Source of the DNA: JABDBE01 sp049585795
Lineage (GTDB): Bacteria; Acidobacteriota; Terriglobia; Terriglobales; Acidobacteriaceae
NCBI GenBank assembly: GCA_049585795.1
Contig: JBAVAQ010000026.1
Span: 186,001-250,000 of the forward strand
Length of the DNA: 64,000 nt
Reading direction: 5' to 3'
Position 1 is the first letter of the stretch. Every line of letters begins with the position of its first letter. This document shows, in pieces, positions 53,332 through 61,642 of this stretch. Made by a program: the position numbers and the translations under genes. Below the pieces are notes generated by a model, which searched no databases, had not been told where the DNA came from, and saw only the letters and a list, made by a program, of their open reading frames with translations.

Positions 53332-54044
53332 GCAATCAGGACACTGTTTCGCTCACAGACTACAAGAAGAAAGTCCTAGACTATGCGGATTTAGCACTCG
53401 GAGAGAGACGTCGGGGCGCAACTCAGCAGGAAATCCTGATGAGCATGGCGTTTTCCTCCTCGCACAGTTCTAAGTGCCTAAAACGTCACGTCGGAGCGTT
53501 GGTTGTTGACATGAGAGGTCAAGTGGTCGGGGTTGGCTACAACGAAAATCCAATAGGTACACGGCCCTGCGTGGAAGAACCAACATACGAACACCGATGC
53601 TACCGCGATAATTTGCGCAACCTCCACTTCCAGGATTTGGCTAATCGGGGCGCCAGATGTCCAAAATGTGGCGAGCGACTTACTCTCCAGAAAGGACCAC
53701 CTTGGCGATGCGAGGCTTGTCATGGAAAAGGAGAGAAGACGAATCTGGAGTCTTTCTTTTTCCCGGATCGCGCAATGTCTTGGTGCACCGCAGTTCACGC
53801 CGAAGTCAGCGCGATTCTCGCAGCAGCCGAAAGAGCGAGAGGGGGTACCCTCTACACGACGACCTTCCCATGCTTTCAATGCGCAGAAAAAATAACGCAA
53901 GTCGGAATAAAAACAGTCTACTACTCAGAGGCGTATCCAGATGCCCATAGCGGCAAGCGTCTTGAACTTTCAGGCATAGACCTCAAGCAGTTCGAAGGCG
54001 TGCGATCTTCGAGCATCGAGCGGTTTTTTCTCAGGCCTACTTAG
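53049..54044 (+). CDS. Zinc-dependent dCMP/cytidine deaminase domain, -1 frame of the GGDEF gene
   Basis: Coding character in this frame begins near 53200 (DEDTLYGQQVELCLDKADILLSNQ...), where the end of a GGDEF domain would fall. A deoxycytidylate deaminase follows: MSMAFSSSHSSKCLKRHVGALVVD, catalytic HAEVSAI, zinc ligands PCFQC, and an inserted zinc ribbon (CPKCGERL...CEAC). It is probably fused to the upstream GGDEF part by a frameshift, or starts independently at TTG 53307 or ATG 53439 (AGGA upstream). It resembles antiphage deaminases such as AvcD but has MazG/GGDEF partners instead of a kinase-like domain. The 5' boundary is uncertain. Confidence 0.75.
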   Translation: MPGPVRSRSRWNDGAGRSCAAGETNRLRDIFGYRFTLFSILSSPGARWSRISSKYTDNKLGRGDFDDDDERDRDEDTLYGQQVELCLDKADILLSNQDTVSLTDYKKKVLDYADLALGERRRGATQQEILMSMAFSSSHSSKCLKRHVGALVVDMRGQVVGVGYNENPIGTRPCVEEPTYEHRCYRDNLRNLHFQDLANRGARCPKCGERLTLQKGPPWRCEACHGKGEKTNLESFFFPDRAMSWCTAVHAEVSAILAAAERARGGTLYTTTFPCFQCAEKITQVGIKTVYYSEAYPDAHSGKRLELSGIDLKQFEGVRSSSIERFFLRPT

Positions 54045-54210
54045 AGCTAGCGACCTTCTTGTCGGCTGTGGCACACTCAGGCTTGTCGGGGGATTTTTGG
54101 GACTCCCCGTCCCGCTTTGGCTCCGGAGGCGGAACTCTGATGTATCCAGAGAACCCCGAAGAAAAAATGGATGAACTCGACTTAGATTCCAGTGGCACTT
54201 TGTTCCTCAC
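54037..54210 (-). CDS. Possible small protein convergent with the deaminase gene
   Basis: A 57-codon frame from GTG 54210 encodes MRNKVPLESKSSSSIFSSG... with a Pro/Lys-rich second half (RVPPPEPKRDGES). It overlaps the deaminase 3' end by 8 bp. The ribosome binding site is weak, so it may not be translated. It has no known family; it could be an antisense regulator of the deaminase. Confidence 0.25.
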   Translation of the reverse strand: MRNKVPLESKSSSSIFSSGFSGYIRVPPPEPKRDGESQKSPDKPECATADKKVASSK

Positions 54211-54667
54211 AATTTAACGGTCTTTGGCAGGGGCAGCGGCGACTAACGACAGAGCAACATCTTAATAACACGGCACCATCACTCGCGTCTATAATGCATT
54301 TTAGAATCCATTTGAGATTGTGCAAAATTTGGCTTTTAACAAATCAGAGCATACGTACCACCAACGATACTATGACGGACGCGTACGTTTATGGGTTGGC
54401 TAAGCCCATTAAATTTCGACGTTAATTCCAGAATGGGCATTCCGCCCGTTCCGAATTTCAGAACGGCCATCCTATGTCCCTTAACTCTCTCGATGAACGG
54501 ACATCTGCAAGAACGCCGGACCCACTCCCCGCACTCACATCCACTGAACACGACGGACGGGAGCGTCCTAGCCTGTGAATGTCCAGATTGACGGAAATCC
54601 AAATCCCGCCTAAGATAGCTGCGCCCGTGTTCCCCCTAAGACGCGGGCACAGGGCCACTCGTTAACG
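54211..54667. other. A/T-richer gap at the island's right border
   Basis: No credible gene is seen here. The sequence has lower GC than its neighbours and includes near-inverted motifs such as TTCCAGAATGGGC...GTTCCGAATTTCAGAACGG near 54425-54465. The kinase promoter probably lies at the right end. Confidence 0.4.
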
Positions 54668-57328
54668 ATGATCGGGAAGACGATTTCCCACTACCGCGTT
54701 GTGGAATTGCTGGGCGGTGGTGGCATGGGAGTAGTGTACAAAGCGGAAGACACGGCGCTCGGGCGCTTTGTCGCGTTGAAGTTCCTGCCGGACGACGCCT
54801 CGGAGGATCCCCAGGCGCTGGAGCGTTTTCGCCGCGAAGCGCGCGCGGCGTCGGCTCTCAACCATCCTAATATTTGTACTGTCCACGAGATTGGTGAGCA
54901 CGAGGGCCATCTCTTCATTGTGATGGAGTGCCTGACCGGCACGACCCTGAAGCACATGATTCAAGGCAGCCCGTTCGAACTGGAGCGGCTGTTGAACATT
55001 GGTATCGAGGTGGCGGACGCGCTCGAAGCCGCACACGCCAAGGGCATCGTTCATCGCGACATCAAGCCGGCGAATATTTTCGTGACCGATCGCGGACACG
55101 CCAAGATTCTCGACTTCGGGCTGGCAAAAATCGCGCGCGCTGCCAAGCCGACGAGCGGAGAATCGCAGACTCGGGGGGACGTCAGCGTCCTGGAATTGAC
55201 CAGCCCCGGAACTGCGGTCGGCACGGTGTCTTATATGTCGCCCGAGCAGTTGCGCGGCAAAGAACTCGACGGCAGAACCGATCTTTTCTCGTTTGGCGTA
55301 GTGCTCTACGAAATCGCGACTGGCGTTTTGCCCTTTCGCGGAGAAACTTCCGCGGTCATCACCGAGGCCATCCTTAATCGAACGCCGGTTCCTCCCACGC
55401 GGATCAATGCCGAACTTCCACCCAAGCTGGAAGAGATTATCAGCAAGGCGATGGAGAAAGATCGTGAGCTGCGCTGCCAGACCGCGGCCGAGATGCGCGC
55501 CGATTTGAAACGGTTGAAGCGCTCGCTCGATTCGTCGCGCACTTCAACCGTGGGCGAAACGGCGGCTGGGTCGTCAGCCTCGGCGGTCAGTGCAGTTACG
55601 CAAACTGGGGCAACGAAGTCGAAGAGTGGGGCATTCGCGGCGGTGCTCGCAGTCTGTACGATCCTGGCTCTGGCCACTGGAGTGTATGTCGGCAAATTGC
55701 TTTTCACCACTGCGCCGTTGCCGCCTCCGGTGTATCGGCAGTTGACGTTCCGGCGGGGCAGCATCCGCTCGGCGCGCTTTGCTCCGGATGGGCAGACGAT
55801 TCTTTATAGCGCCGCGTGGCAAGGCAGTCCGGTGGACGTATTTACCGCACGGCCCGAAGCTCCCGAGGCGCGCTCCATGGGATTAACTCGGACCCAACTC
55901 GCCTCGGTTTCTTCCGCATCGGAAATGGCTGTTCTGCTGAACAGCAAAGCCATTGGCACCTGGGTGAATATGGGCACGCTGGCGCGCGCGCCATTGGTTG
56001 GTGGAGCTCCGCGCGAAGTGCTGGAGAAGGTGCAATGGGCAGACTGGTCGGCGGACGGAACCAGCCTGGCGGTGGTGCGCGATATGGGCGGACGCAACCG
56101 CCTCGAATTTCCCATTGGCAAGCCACTCTACGAAACCGGAGGATGGATCGGGCACCCGCGGGTTTCTCCGAAAGGAGATCAAATCGCGTTCATCGATCAC
56201 CCTGTGCAGGGCGACGACAGCGGTTCGCTGGCGCTGGTCGATCTCAATGGAAACAAGCGGTCGTTGTCAGGAGAGTGGTTCACGATTCAGGGACTGGCAT
56301 GGTCGCCGGATGGAAAAGAAATTTGGTTCACCGCCAGCAAGTCCGGCGTAGACCGCACCCTGTATGCGGTTTCAATGGATGGTAAGGAGCGAATGGTTCT
56401 CCGGCTCCCCGGCGCCGTCATGATTTTTGACATCTTTAAGGATGGTCGGGTTTTATTGATGCGGGCAAGTTGGCGGCGGGAATTGATTGGAATGACTGCG
56501 GACGATGCCAAGCAGCATGATCTCTCCTGGCTGGATTACACGTATCCCGCGGACCTAGCAGCCGACGGCAAGACTCTGCTGTTTGACGAAGAAGGCGGCG
56601 GCGGATCGCTCGACTATTCAAAGTCTGGCGGCCTTTCGTACGCGGTCTATATTAGGAAAACGGATGGCTCACCCGCGGTTTTGCTGGGCGAAGGCGGAGC
56701 AGTGGCATTGTCGCCGGATGGAAAGTCGGTGATTGCGCAGACGCAGGATTCGCCATCGCAACTCAAGCTACTGACTACGGGCGCTGGGGAAGCGCGGGAC
56801 CTGACCAAAGACAAGATCAACCATTCGTGGGCGCACTGGTTTCCGGATGGAAAGCGCATTCTGTTTTCGGGCAATGAGCCGGGAAAAGGCGTGAAGTTAT
56901 ACGTTAGCGATGTGGCTTCGGGAAAAAGTCAGCCCATCACGCAGGAGGGTGTGAACGGAACCGCGTTTGTCATTTCGCCGGACGGGCAGTGGGTGGCGGC
57001 GATTGGTCCCGATCAAAAAGGGTATCTTTATCCCGTGGGTGGGGGCGAACCGCGAGTGATTCCGGGGCTGAATCCAGGGGAGCAACCGATTACTTTCAGC
57101 AGCGACAACCGCTCCCTGTACGTGTATCAGCCTGGCGAGTTGCCGGCCTCGGTCGATCGGGTTGACCTGCAGACCGGGAAGCGCAGTTTGTGGAAGCAGC
57201 TTATGCCGTCGGATCCCGCAGGGGTGGAGACGATCGGTCCCATCCTTATGACGCCCGATGCCAAGACATGCGTGTTTGGATACCATCGCATGTTGGCCGA
57301 TTTGTATCTGGTTGAAGGGTTGAAGTGA
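54668..57328 (+). CDS. Membrane Ser/Thr protein kinase with PD40 propeller
   Basis: This 886-residue receptor kinase has a Hanks-type catalytic domain (4-280): GGGGMGVVYKAED, ALKF, HRDIKPANIFV, DFGLAKIA and MSPEQLRGKELDGRTDLFSFGVVLYE. A membrane helix follows (AAVLAVCTILALATGVYVGKLLF, about 322-345), then an extracellular WD40-like PD40/TolB propeller with repeats such as RSARFAPDGQTILYSA and ALSPDGKSVIAQT. This is a common acidobacterial signalling receptor. The activating ligand is not known. Confidence 0.93.
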   Translation: MIGKTISHYRVVELLGGGGMGVVYKAEDTALGRFVALKFLPDDASEDPQALERFRREARAASALNHPNICTVHEIGEHEGHLFIVMECLTGTTLKHMIQGSPFELERLLNIGIEVADALEAAHAKGIVHRDIKPANIFVTDRGHAKILDFGLAKIARAAKPTSGESQTRGDVSVLELTSPGTAVGTVSYMSPEQLRGKELDGRTDLFSFGVVLYEIATGVLPFRGETSAVITEAILNRTPVPPTRINAELPPKLEEIISKAMEKDRELRCQTAAEMRADLKRLKRSLDSSRTSTVGETAAGSSASAVSAVTQTGATKSKSGAFAAVLAVCTILALATGVYVGKLLFTTAPLPPPVYRQLTFRRGSIRSARFAPDGQTILYSAAWQGSPVDVFTARPEAPEARSMGLTRTQLASVSSASEMAVLLNSKAIGTWVNMGTLARAPLVGGAPREVLEKVQWADWSADGTSLAVVRDMGGRNRLEFPIGKPLYETGGWIGHPRVSPKGDQIAFIDHPVQGDDSGSLALVDLNGNKRSLSGEWFTIQGLAWSPDGKEIWFTASKSGVDRTLYAVSMDGKERMVLRLPGAVMIFDIFKDGRVLLMRASWRRELIGMTADDAKQHDLSWLDYTYPADLAADGKTLLFDEEGGGGSLDYSKSGGLSYAVYIRKTDGSPAVLLGEGGAVALSPDGKSVIAQTQDSPSQLKLLTTGAGEARDLTKDKINHSWAHWFPDGKRILFSGNEPGKGVKLYVSDVASGKSQPITQEGVNGTAFVISPDGQWVAAIGPDQKGYLYPVGGGEPRVIPGLNPGEQPITFSSDNRSLYVYQPGELPASVDRVDLQTGKRSLWKQLMPSDPAGVETIGPILMTPDAKTCVFGYHRMLADLYLVEGLK

Positions 57329-57336
57329 GCGCGCAG

Positions 57337-57642
57337 CTAGGTGCTGATTCGTTCAATCTCTGCTAGAGTCCTTGCCTGCCGATAGTTGCGGATTTCGATC
57401 ACGCTGACTGAAATCAGAGTGACAGCGGCGACCACTGCCGCGACCGGCAACGCGATATAGCGATAGGCGATGGGCAGGTTGGGATGGATTCCGCGCAACC
57501 CGGCTGCGATCACCAGTCCCAGAATGCCGAGCAGCAGGCTGGTGGCGAAAGCGAGCAGCGTCAGCAGGAAGGTCACCAGCAAAACCCGGACGGGGGTCAG
57601 GTACCAGAGCGGTTTGCTGACGGGCTTTTCGCTGAACGGCAT
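57337..57642 (-). CDS. Small two- or three-helix membrane protein
   Basis: This 101-residue protein has hydrophobic helices (VLLVTFLLTLLAFATSLLLGILGLVIAAG and YIALPVAAVVAAVTLISVSVI) and a charged tail (EIRNYRQARTLAEIERIST). The family is not recognised. It converges on the kinase gene, ending 8 bp from it. Confidence 0.65.
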   Translation of the reverse strand: MPFSEKPVSKPLWYLTPVRVLLVTFLLTLLAFATSLLLGILGLVIAAGLRGIHPNLPIAYRYIALPVAAVVAAVTLISVSVIEIRNYRQARTLAEIERIST

Positions 57643-57729
57643 CGCTGTTGATTGTAACGCTAAGCCATAACCTGCCCTTCAGCGAATGTGGCTCTAAGCT
57701 GCGTCTTGCGTCATCTTCAGAGACTTTAC

Positions 57730-57757
57730 GGCACAGCTGAAGCCGTGCCCTTCCACG
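57730..57757. repeat. Dispersed palindromic repeat, second copy of the ispE insert
   Basis: GGCACAGCTGAAGCCGTGCC plus CTTCCACG matches positions 59792-59819 inside ispE with one difference. Here it is intergenic. Confidence 0.85.
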
Positions 57758-57851
57758 AATCCGCCGCGATTTTCTTGCGCCCTGACAAGCCTTGCACCGC
57801 GTATCTTCGTTGCCTGTGCAGCGAATCGAGAACTACTCTAGAATACTTCTC

Positions 57852-58604
57852 ATGTCGCAAGCTGCACCTGCAATTACGCGATCTCCTGAAGAGGTCGTGC
57901 GCCAAAGCCCAGTCTCGCAAGCGCCCAATGGAATCTGCTATGCCATCGTTGGCGAAGTTACAGTGGCAGCTTCTGATCTGGAACGAATGGTCGCTGCCGT
58001 CCCCGATACCGCTGCCGCCGCTCTGCAGCGCAAGGCTTACTACTTCGTGCCGCTCACGGTAAATCAGGGTGAGGACACCGTGATCGCCGATCGCTACGAC
58101 GTTGGGCTCAGCGACAACGCAGTTTGCCATCGCAATATCGAGCTGGGAGATTCGCAGTGCGTGTTTATTTCTACCAGGCTCATGGATGATAAGTTTTCGG
58201 TCGCGTTTGAGTTCTACATCAACGTTGGACACGCGGTGGTTGAGAAAGTAGGAGTGTCGCAGGAGTTTGCCGATCTGGTTTGGAAGCAGGTCGAGGCTGG
58301 AGTTCGCGGCGAGACTTCGCTGGATGCGTGGGAGTCGCGCAAGGCGGCGACTTCGCAGGCGCCGACTTCGCAGGCGCCGGATGCGGAGAAGCATAAGAAC
58401 GAATATCTGATGGCGACTTTCTCCGACGCGATTTCGATTTATTTGCTGTCTTTGTTTATCGATGTGGACTATTACGATCTGCGGGAGCGGGATTATCCGC
58501 TGCTGGCTCCGGCGCAGATGGCTGAGCGGCTGAGGAAAGTGGCGGAGTTGTTTCCGGCGAATCCGGGGTTTGAGTTCGCGATTTACTACAAGCGGAGAAG
58601 CTAA
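57852..58604 (+). CDS. Hypothetical cytosolic protein
   Basis: This 250-residue protein (MSQAAPAITRSPEEVVRQS...) has a beta-rich N-terminal half (YYFVPLTVNQGEDTVIADRYDVGLSDNAVCHRNIELGDSQCVFISTRLMDDKFSVAFEFYINVGHAVVEK), then a linker with two SQAPTSQAP-like repeats and a helical C-terminus. I do not recognise the family. It has no signal or membrane segment. Start ATG at 57852 precedes the conserved-looking part. Confidence 0.7.
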   Translation: MSQAAPAITRSPEEVVRQSPVSQAPNGICYAIVGEVTVAASDLERMVAAVPDTAAAALQRKAYYFVPLTVNQGEDTVIADRYDVGLSDNAVCHRNIELGDSQCVFISTRLMDDKFSVAFEFYINVGHAVVEKVGVSQEFADLVWKQVEAGVRGETSLDAWESRKAATSQAPTSQAPDAEKHKNEYLMATFSDAISIYLLSLFIDVDYYDLRERDYPLLAPAQMAERLRKVAELFPANPGFEFAIYYKRRS

Positions 58605-58631
58605 GGGCCTGCCACGGATTTGCGCGGATCT

Positions 58632-59030
58632 TCACGGACACTTCGGGGGGGCCGTGTCCACGGTCTGATCTTGCATCAGGACCACCGATTTTGAAGCATC
58701 TTCCGGGAAGTAACGAACCAACAGTTTGCGATCTTTCCAGCGTTGCGCCAGTTCCGCAGCCTCGCCTTCTGTTTCCGGGGGCAGGAGCGAAGTGCCGGAG
58801 TAGTATTCGCCATTCGCGACATAAGAGAAAGTCAACTCTACCTGCCAGACGTACCAACGATCAGGAGGGTCTCCAGCTCGCTTCACGCGGCACTCCGACA
58901 CCGTACCTTGCGCCTGTGGCCAAGTCCTTGCCTGCGCTTCGAGCTGCTGGCTCCTTTGTTTTCTCGCCCGACGAATGATCCAACCCAACAAGAAGTCCGC
59001 CGGATGCGGCAACAATTGTTCCCATCCCAT
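58632..59030 (-). CDS. DUF3592 domain protein
   Basis: This 132-residue protein has a short N-terminal hydrophobic stretch and the DUF3592 core ARTWPQAQGTVSECRVKRAG...WQVELTFSYVANGEYYSGTSLLPPETEGEAAELAQRWKDRKLLVRYFPEDASKSVVL. DUF3592 proteins are membrane-associated and of unknown role. It is read away from ispE, with its start about 150 bp from that gene. Confidence 0.75.
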   Translation of the reverse strand: MGWEQLLPHPADFLLGWIIRRARKQRSQQLEAQARTWPQAQGTVSECRVKRAGDPPDRWYVWQVELTFSYVANGEYYSGTSLLPPETEGEAAELAQRWKDRKLLVRYFPEDASKSVVLMQDQTVDTAPPKCP

Positions 59031-59179
59031 AGAGCAACCCGATGGAATTATTGCAGTGGAGACGGCACGGGAGCAATGGTCTTCTGGTTTTCCCGCGTCG
59101 TGTCAAAGTTGCGACGCGCCAGCGGATGCCATGGCTCGATTCGTGTAGGTGGGGAACTTATGAGTAGAATGTCACGCTG

Positions 59180-60367
59180 ATGGCTGTCACGGTCCGATCG
59201 TTCGCCAAGATTAATCTCGGGTTGGGGATTGGTGCGCTTCGGGCTGATGGATTTCATGAGCTGCGGACGGTTTATCAGACGATTGCGCTGCACGATGTCA
59301 TTCGGGTGTCGGTTGGGCGTGGATCGGGGATTGAGATTCGTTGTGAGGATTCTCGGGTGCCGAGGGATGAGTCGAATACTTGTTATCGGATGGTTGAGCG
59401 GGCGATGGTTGCGCTTAAGGCTCGCGGGCGCGTGGTTATCGAAATTGAGAAGCGGTTGCCGGTGCAGGGTGGGCTTGGTGGGGCTTCGGGGAATGCTGTT
59501 GCTGCGCTTTTGGGGCTTGAGCGGGCGTTGAAGAAACAACTGCCTGGGCCTGAAAGATTGCGGATTGCGGCTGAGGTTGGATCGGATTTGCCTTTGTTCC
59601 TGGTTGGCGGGACGGTGTTGGGAGTGGGGCATGGGGAGCAAGTTTATCCTGCGCCGGATTTGCCGGCGATCCCTTGTGTCGTGGCGACGGCTAAGATTGG
59701 AGTTTCGACTCCGAAGGCGTTTGCGGATTGGGATTTGCTGGTCGCAAGCGGACCTCAGGGGCTAAAGCCCGGATTCTTGGACGGTCTTATCGGCACGGCT
59801 GAAGCCGTGCCCTTCCACGCTGATGCAAATGTTTCTCGACGGCTCGAGACATTTAAACCTGTCGAGCTGCGCTCGGCCTGGACGGGCGAGGGCGCCCGTC
59901 CCTACACGAGCAAAGCAGGTGTGGGTAGGCGACCCAAGGCGGGCGGGGACGTCCGTCTCTCCATGGATCAGTGGGCTAAATTGACGGCTTCTGCTGCGTC
60001 CGATAGAATGAATGAGTTCGGTCGCGCGCTTTCGGCGTGGCTGGGCGGTTTATCCGGTGTCCCTGTGAGCAAAGGCAGGGGCCGGGCCGAGACCCCGCTT
60101 CTCGACCTCGTCCGTACCGGGATCGAAAACGACTTTGAACGAGTCGTCTTTCCTAAGTATCCCGAATTGCGCGAGGTCAAGCGTGTGCTTCAGCGAGCAG
60201 GCGCGGTTTATGCCTCGCTATCCGGTTCCGGTTCCGCGACTTATGGGTTGTTTGCGTCCCGCGTGGCCGCTGAGAAAGCTGCAGCTCGGTTGCGCAAGGA
60301 CGGCATTCCGGCAACGGCCACGACCACGCTGACGCGCCCGCAGTACTGGAAGAAGATTTTCGATTAA
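59180..60367 (+). CDS. ispE: 4-diphosphocytidyl-2-C-methyl-D-erythritol kinase, with repeat insertion
   Basis: This GHMP kinase of the MEP isoprenoid pathway has the substrate motif RSFAKINLGLGI at residue 5, ATP loop PVQGGLGGASGNAV near 94, catalytic aspartate in VGSDLPLFLVGG near 134, and SLSGSGSATYGLF near 350. It is 395 residues long, well over the usual 280-320. About 72 residues between FADWDLL (about 190) and LTASAASDRMNEFG are encoded by two palindromic repeats that kept the frame. An AVPFHADANVS linker marks one of them. Function should survive if the insert forms a surface loop. Confidence 0.93.
   Translation: MAVTVRSFAKINLGLGIGALRADGFHELRTVYQTIALHDVIRVSVGRGSGIEIRCEDSRVPRDESNTCYRMVERAMVALKARGRVVIEIEKRLPVQGGLGGASGNAVAALLGLERALKKQLPGPERLRIAAEVGSDLPLFLVGGTVLGVGHGEQVYPAPDLPAIPCVVATAKIGVSTPKAFADWDLLVASGPQGLKPGFLDGLIGTAEAVPFHADANVSRRLETFKPVELRSAWTGEGARPYTSKAGVGRRPKAGGDVRLSMDQWAKLTASAASDRMNEFGRALSAWLGGLSGVPVSKGRGRAETPLLDLVRTGIENDFERVVFPKYPELREVKRVLQRAGAVYASLSGSGSATYGLFASRVAAEKAAARLRKDGIPATATTTLTRPQYWKKIFD
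59752..59966. repeat. Palindromic repeat cluster inside ispE
   Basis: Inverted repeats GGCACGGCT-GA-AGCCGTGCC (59792-59811) and GACGGGC-GAGGGC-GCCCGTC (59881-59900) lie in the coding region. The first has a second copy outside genes at 57730-57757, and the second resembles 4055-4074. Confidence 0.8.
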
Positions 60368-60391
60368 CGATTTCCGATTGCCGATTCTGAG
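60364..60391. repeat. Heptad-period tandem repeat after ispE
   Basis: Units TTAACGA, TTTCCGA and related ones run in 7-nt steps. The first overlaps the ispE stop codon. Confidence 0.7.
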
Positions 60392-60456
60392 CGGCGAGTT
60401 ACACTAGAAGAGCCAGCCAGTCGTCAACCGACAATTGAAATCTGTTTCAGGGAAAC

Positions 60457-60530
60457 TGGGCCGTCGACTAATGGTAGGTCAAGTGCCTTTGGAGCACTTT
60501 GTCTAGGTTCGAATCCTAGCGGCCCAGCCA
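60457..60530 (+). tRNA. tRNA-Gln (UUG)
   Basis: A 74-nt cloverleaf starts TGGGCCG and ends CGGCCCA, discriminator G and encoded CCA. The anticodon stem is AGTGC/GCACT with loop CTTTGGA (anticodon TTG), and the T arm is CTAGGTTCGAATCCTAG. It resembles bacterial tRNA-Gln, including the unpaired-type first base. Confidence 0.96.
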
Positions 60531-60538
60531 GAAAAACG

Positions 60539-60600
60539 CTTCTAGCTCCTAGCTGCCAGCTAGGATCAAGAAACGCTAGCAGCTAGGAGCCAGAAGCTCT
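60539..60600. repeat. Two inverted heptad-period repeats before prs
   Basis: CTTCTAG/CTCCTAG-type units at 60539-60559 are followed by inverted relatives CAGCTAG/GAGCCAG at 60573-60600, giving a potential long hairpin between tRNA-Gln and prs. The unit spacing is 7 nt. Confidence 0.8.
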
Positions 60601-60601
60601 T

Positions 60602-61627
60602 ATGGCAACTCTTGCGACAGTCACGGAAAAGAAGGCTCAGGTGGTCGCCGACGAAAAATCGGAGCGCAAGCCGCAACGCGGCCGCGTCGACGATAAGTTC
60701 AAGATTTTCTCCGGCACGGCCAACGAGGCCCTGGCTGATGAGGTCTGTGCCTTTCTCGGCATGACTCGGGGGCAAGCGCTGGTGACGCGCTTCAGCGACG
60801 GGGAAGCGTATACGCAAATTCAAGAGAATGTGCGCGGGGCAGATGTCTTTGTAATGCAGCCGACGTGCCGTCCGGTGGACGAGCACTTGATGGAGTTGCT
60901 GCTGATGATTGATGCTCTGAAGCGAGCTTCGGCGCGGCGCATTACTGCCGTGGTTCCGTACTACGGTTATTCCCGGCAGGATCGCAAGGATAAGCCGCGG
61001 GCGCCGATTTCCGCGAAGGTCGTGGCGGATTTGCTGACTACGGCGGGGGCCGATCGGGCGTTGATTATTGATCCGCATGCGCCGCAGATTCAGGGATTTT
61101 TTAATATTCCGGTCGACCACCTGTTCGCTTCGCCGGTGTTGGTCGATCATTTCAGGAAGCTGAATCTACCGAACCTGACGGTAGTTTCGCCCGATGCCGG
61201 CGGCGTGGAGCGCGCGCGTTTCTTCGCCAAGAAGATGGAAGCCGCGTTGGCCATCGTCGACAAACGCCGGGTCGAGATGAACGTGGCCGAAATCATGCAT
61301 GTGATCGGCGATGTCAATGGCAGGACATGCCTGGTGATCGACGACCTGATCGATACCGCTGGCACGCTGGTGAAAACTGCGACCGCCCTTATGGAGAACG
61401 GCGCCACTGCGGTGTATGCGTGCGCTTCGCACGCGGTGCTTTCCGGGGCTGCGGTGGAAAACATTTCGAAGTCTCACTTCACGGAAGTCGTGGTCACAAA
61501 CACGATTCCGCTGAGTGAAGAGGCGCAAAAAGAGCCGAAGATCAGGGTTCTATCGATTGCGGGGCTGATTGGACGGGCGATTCAATCGATTCACGAAGAA
61601 ACGTCGGTCAGCAAATTATTTTTGTAG
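60602..61627 (+). CDS. prs: Ribose-phosphate pyrophosphokinase
   Basis: This 341-residue enzyme makes PRPP for nucleotide and histidine synthesis. It has FSDGEAYTQIQENVRGADVFVMQP near residues 60-80, YYGYSRQDRKDKPRAPISAKVVADLL near 120, the PRPP-binding LVIDDLIDTAGTLVKTA near 243 and an intact VSPDAGGVERARFFA segment. An N-terminal extension of about 30 charged residues precedes the usual start. It lies 1 bp after the heptad repeat and 15 bp before rplY. Confidence 0.95.
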   Translation: MATLATVTEKKAQVVADEKSERKPQRGRVDDKFKIFSGTANEALADEVCAFLGMTRGQALVTRFSDGEAYTQIQENVRGADVFVMQPTCRPVDEHLMELLLMIDALKRASARRITAVVPYYGYSRQDRKDKPRAPISAKVVADLLTTAGADRALIIDPHAPQIQGFFNIPVDHLFASPVLVDHFRKLNLPNLTVVSPDAGGVERARFFAKKMEAALAIVDKRRVEMNVAEIMHVIGDVNGRTCLVIDDLIDTAGTLVKTATALMENGATAVYACASHAVLSGAAVENISKSHFTEVVVTNTIPLSEEAQKEPKIRVLSIAGLIGRAIQSIHEETSVSKLFL

Positions 61628-61642
61628 ATAGGAATCAAAATT

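Noticed and set aside
57728..58394. 222-codon minus-strand frame
   Set aside because: It is antisense to the 57852-58604 gene and its repeat-rich upstream; the composition is arginine-rich shadow sequence.
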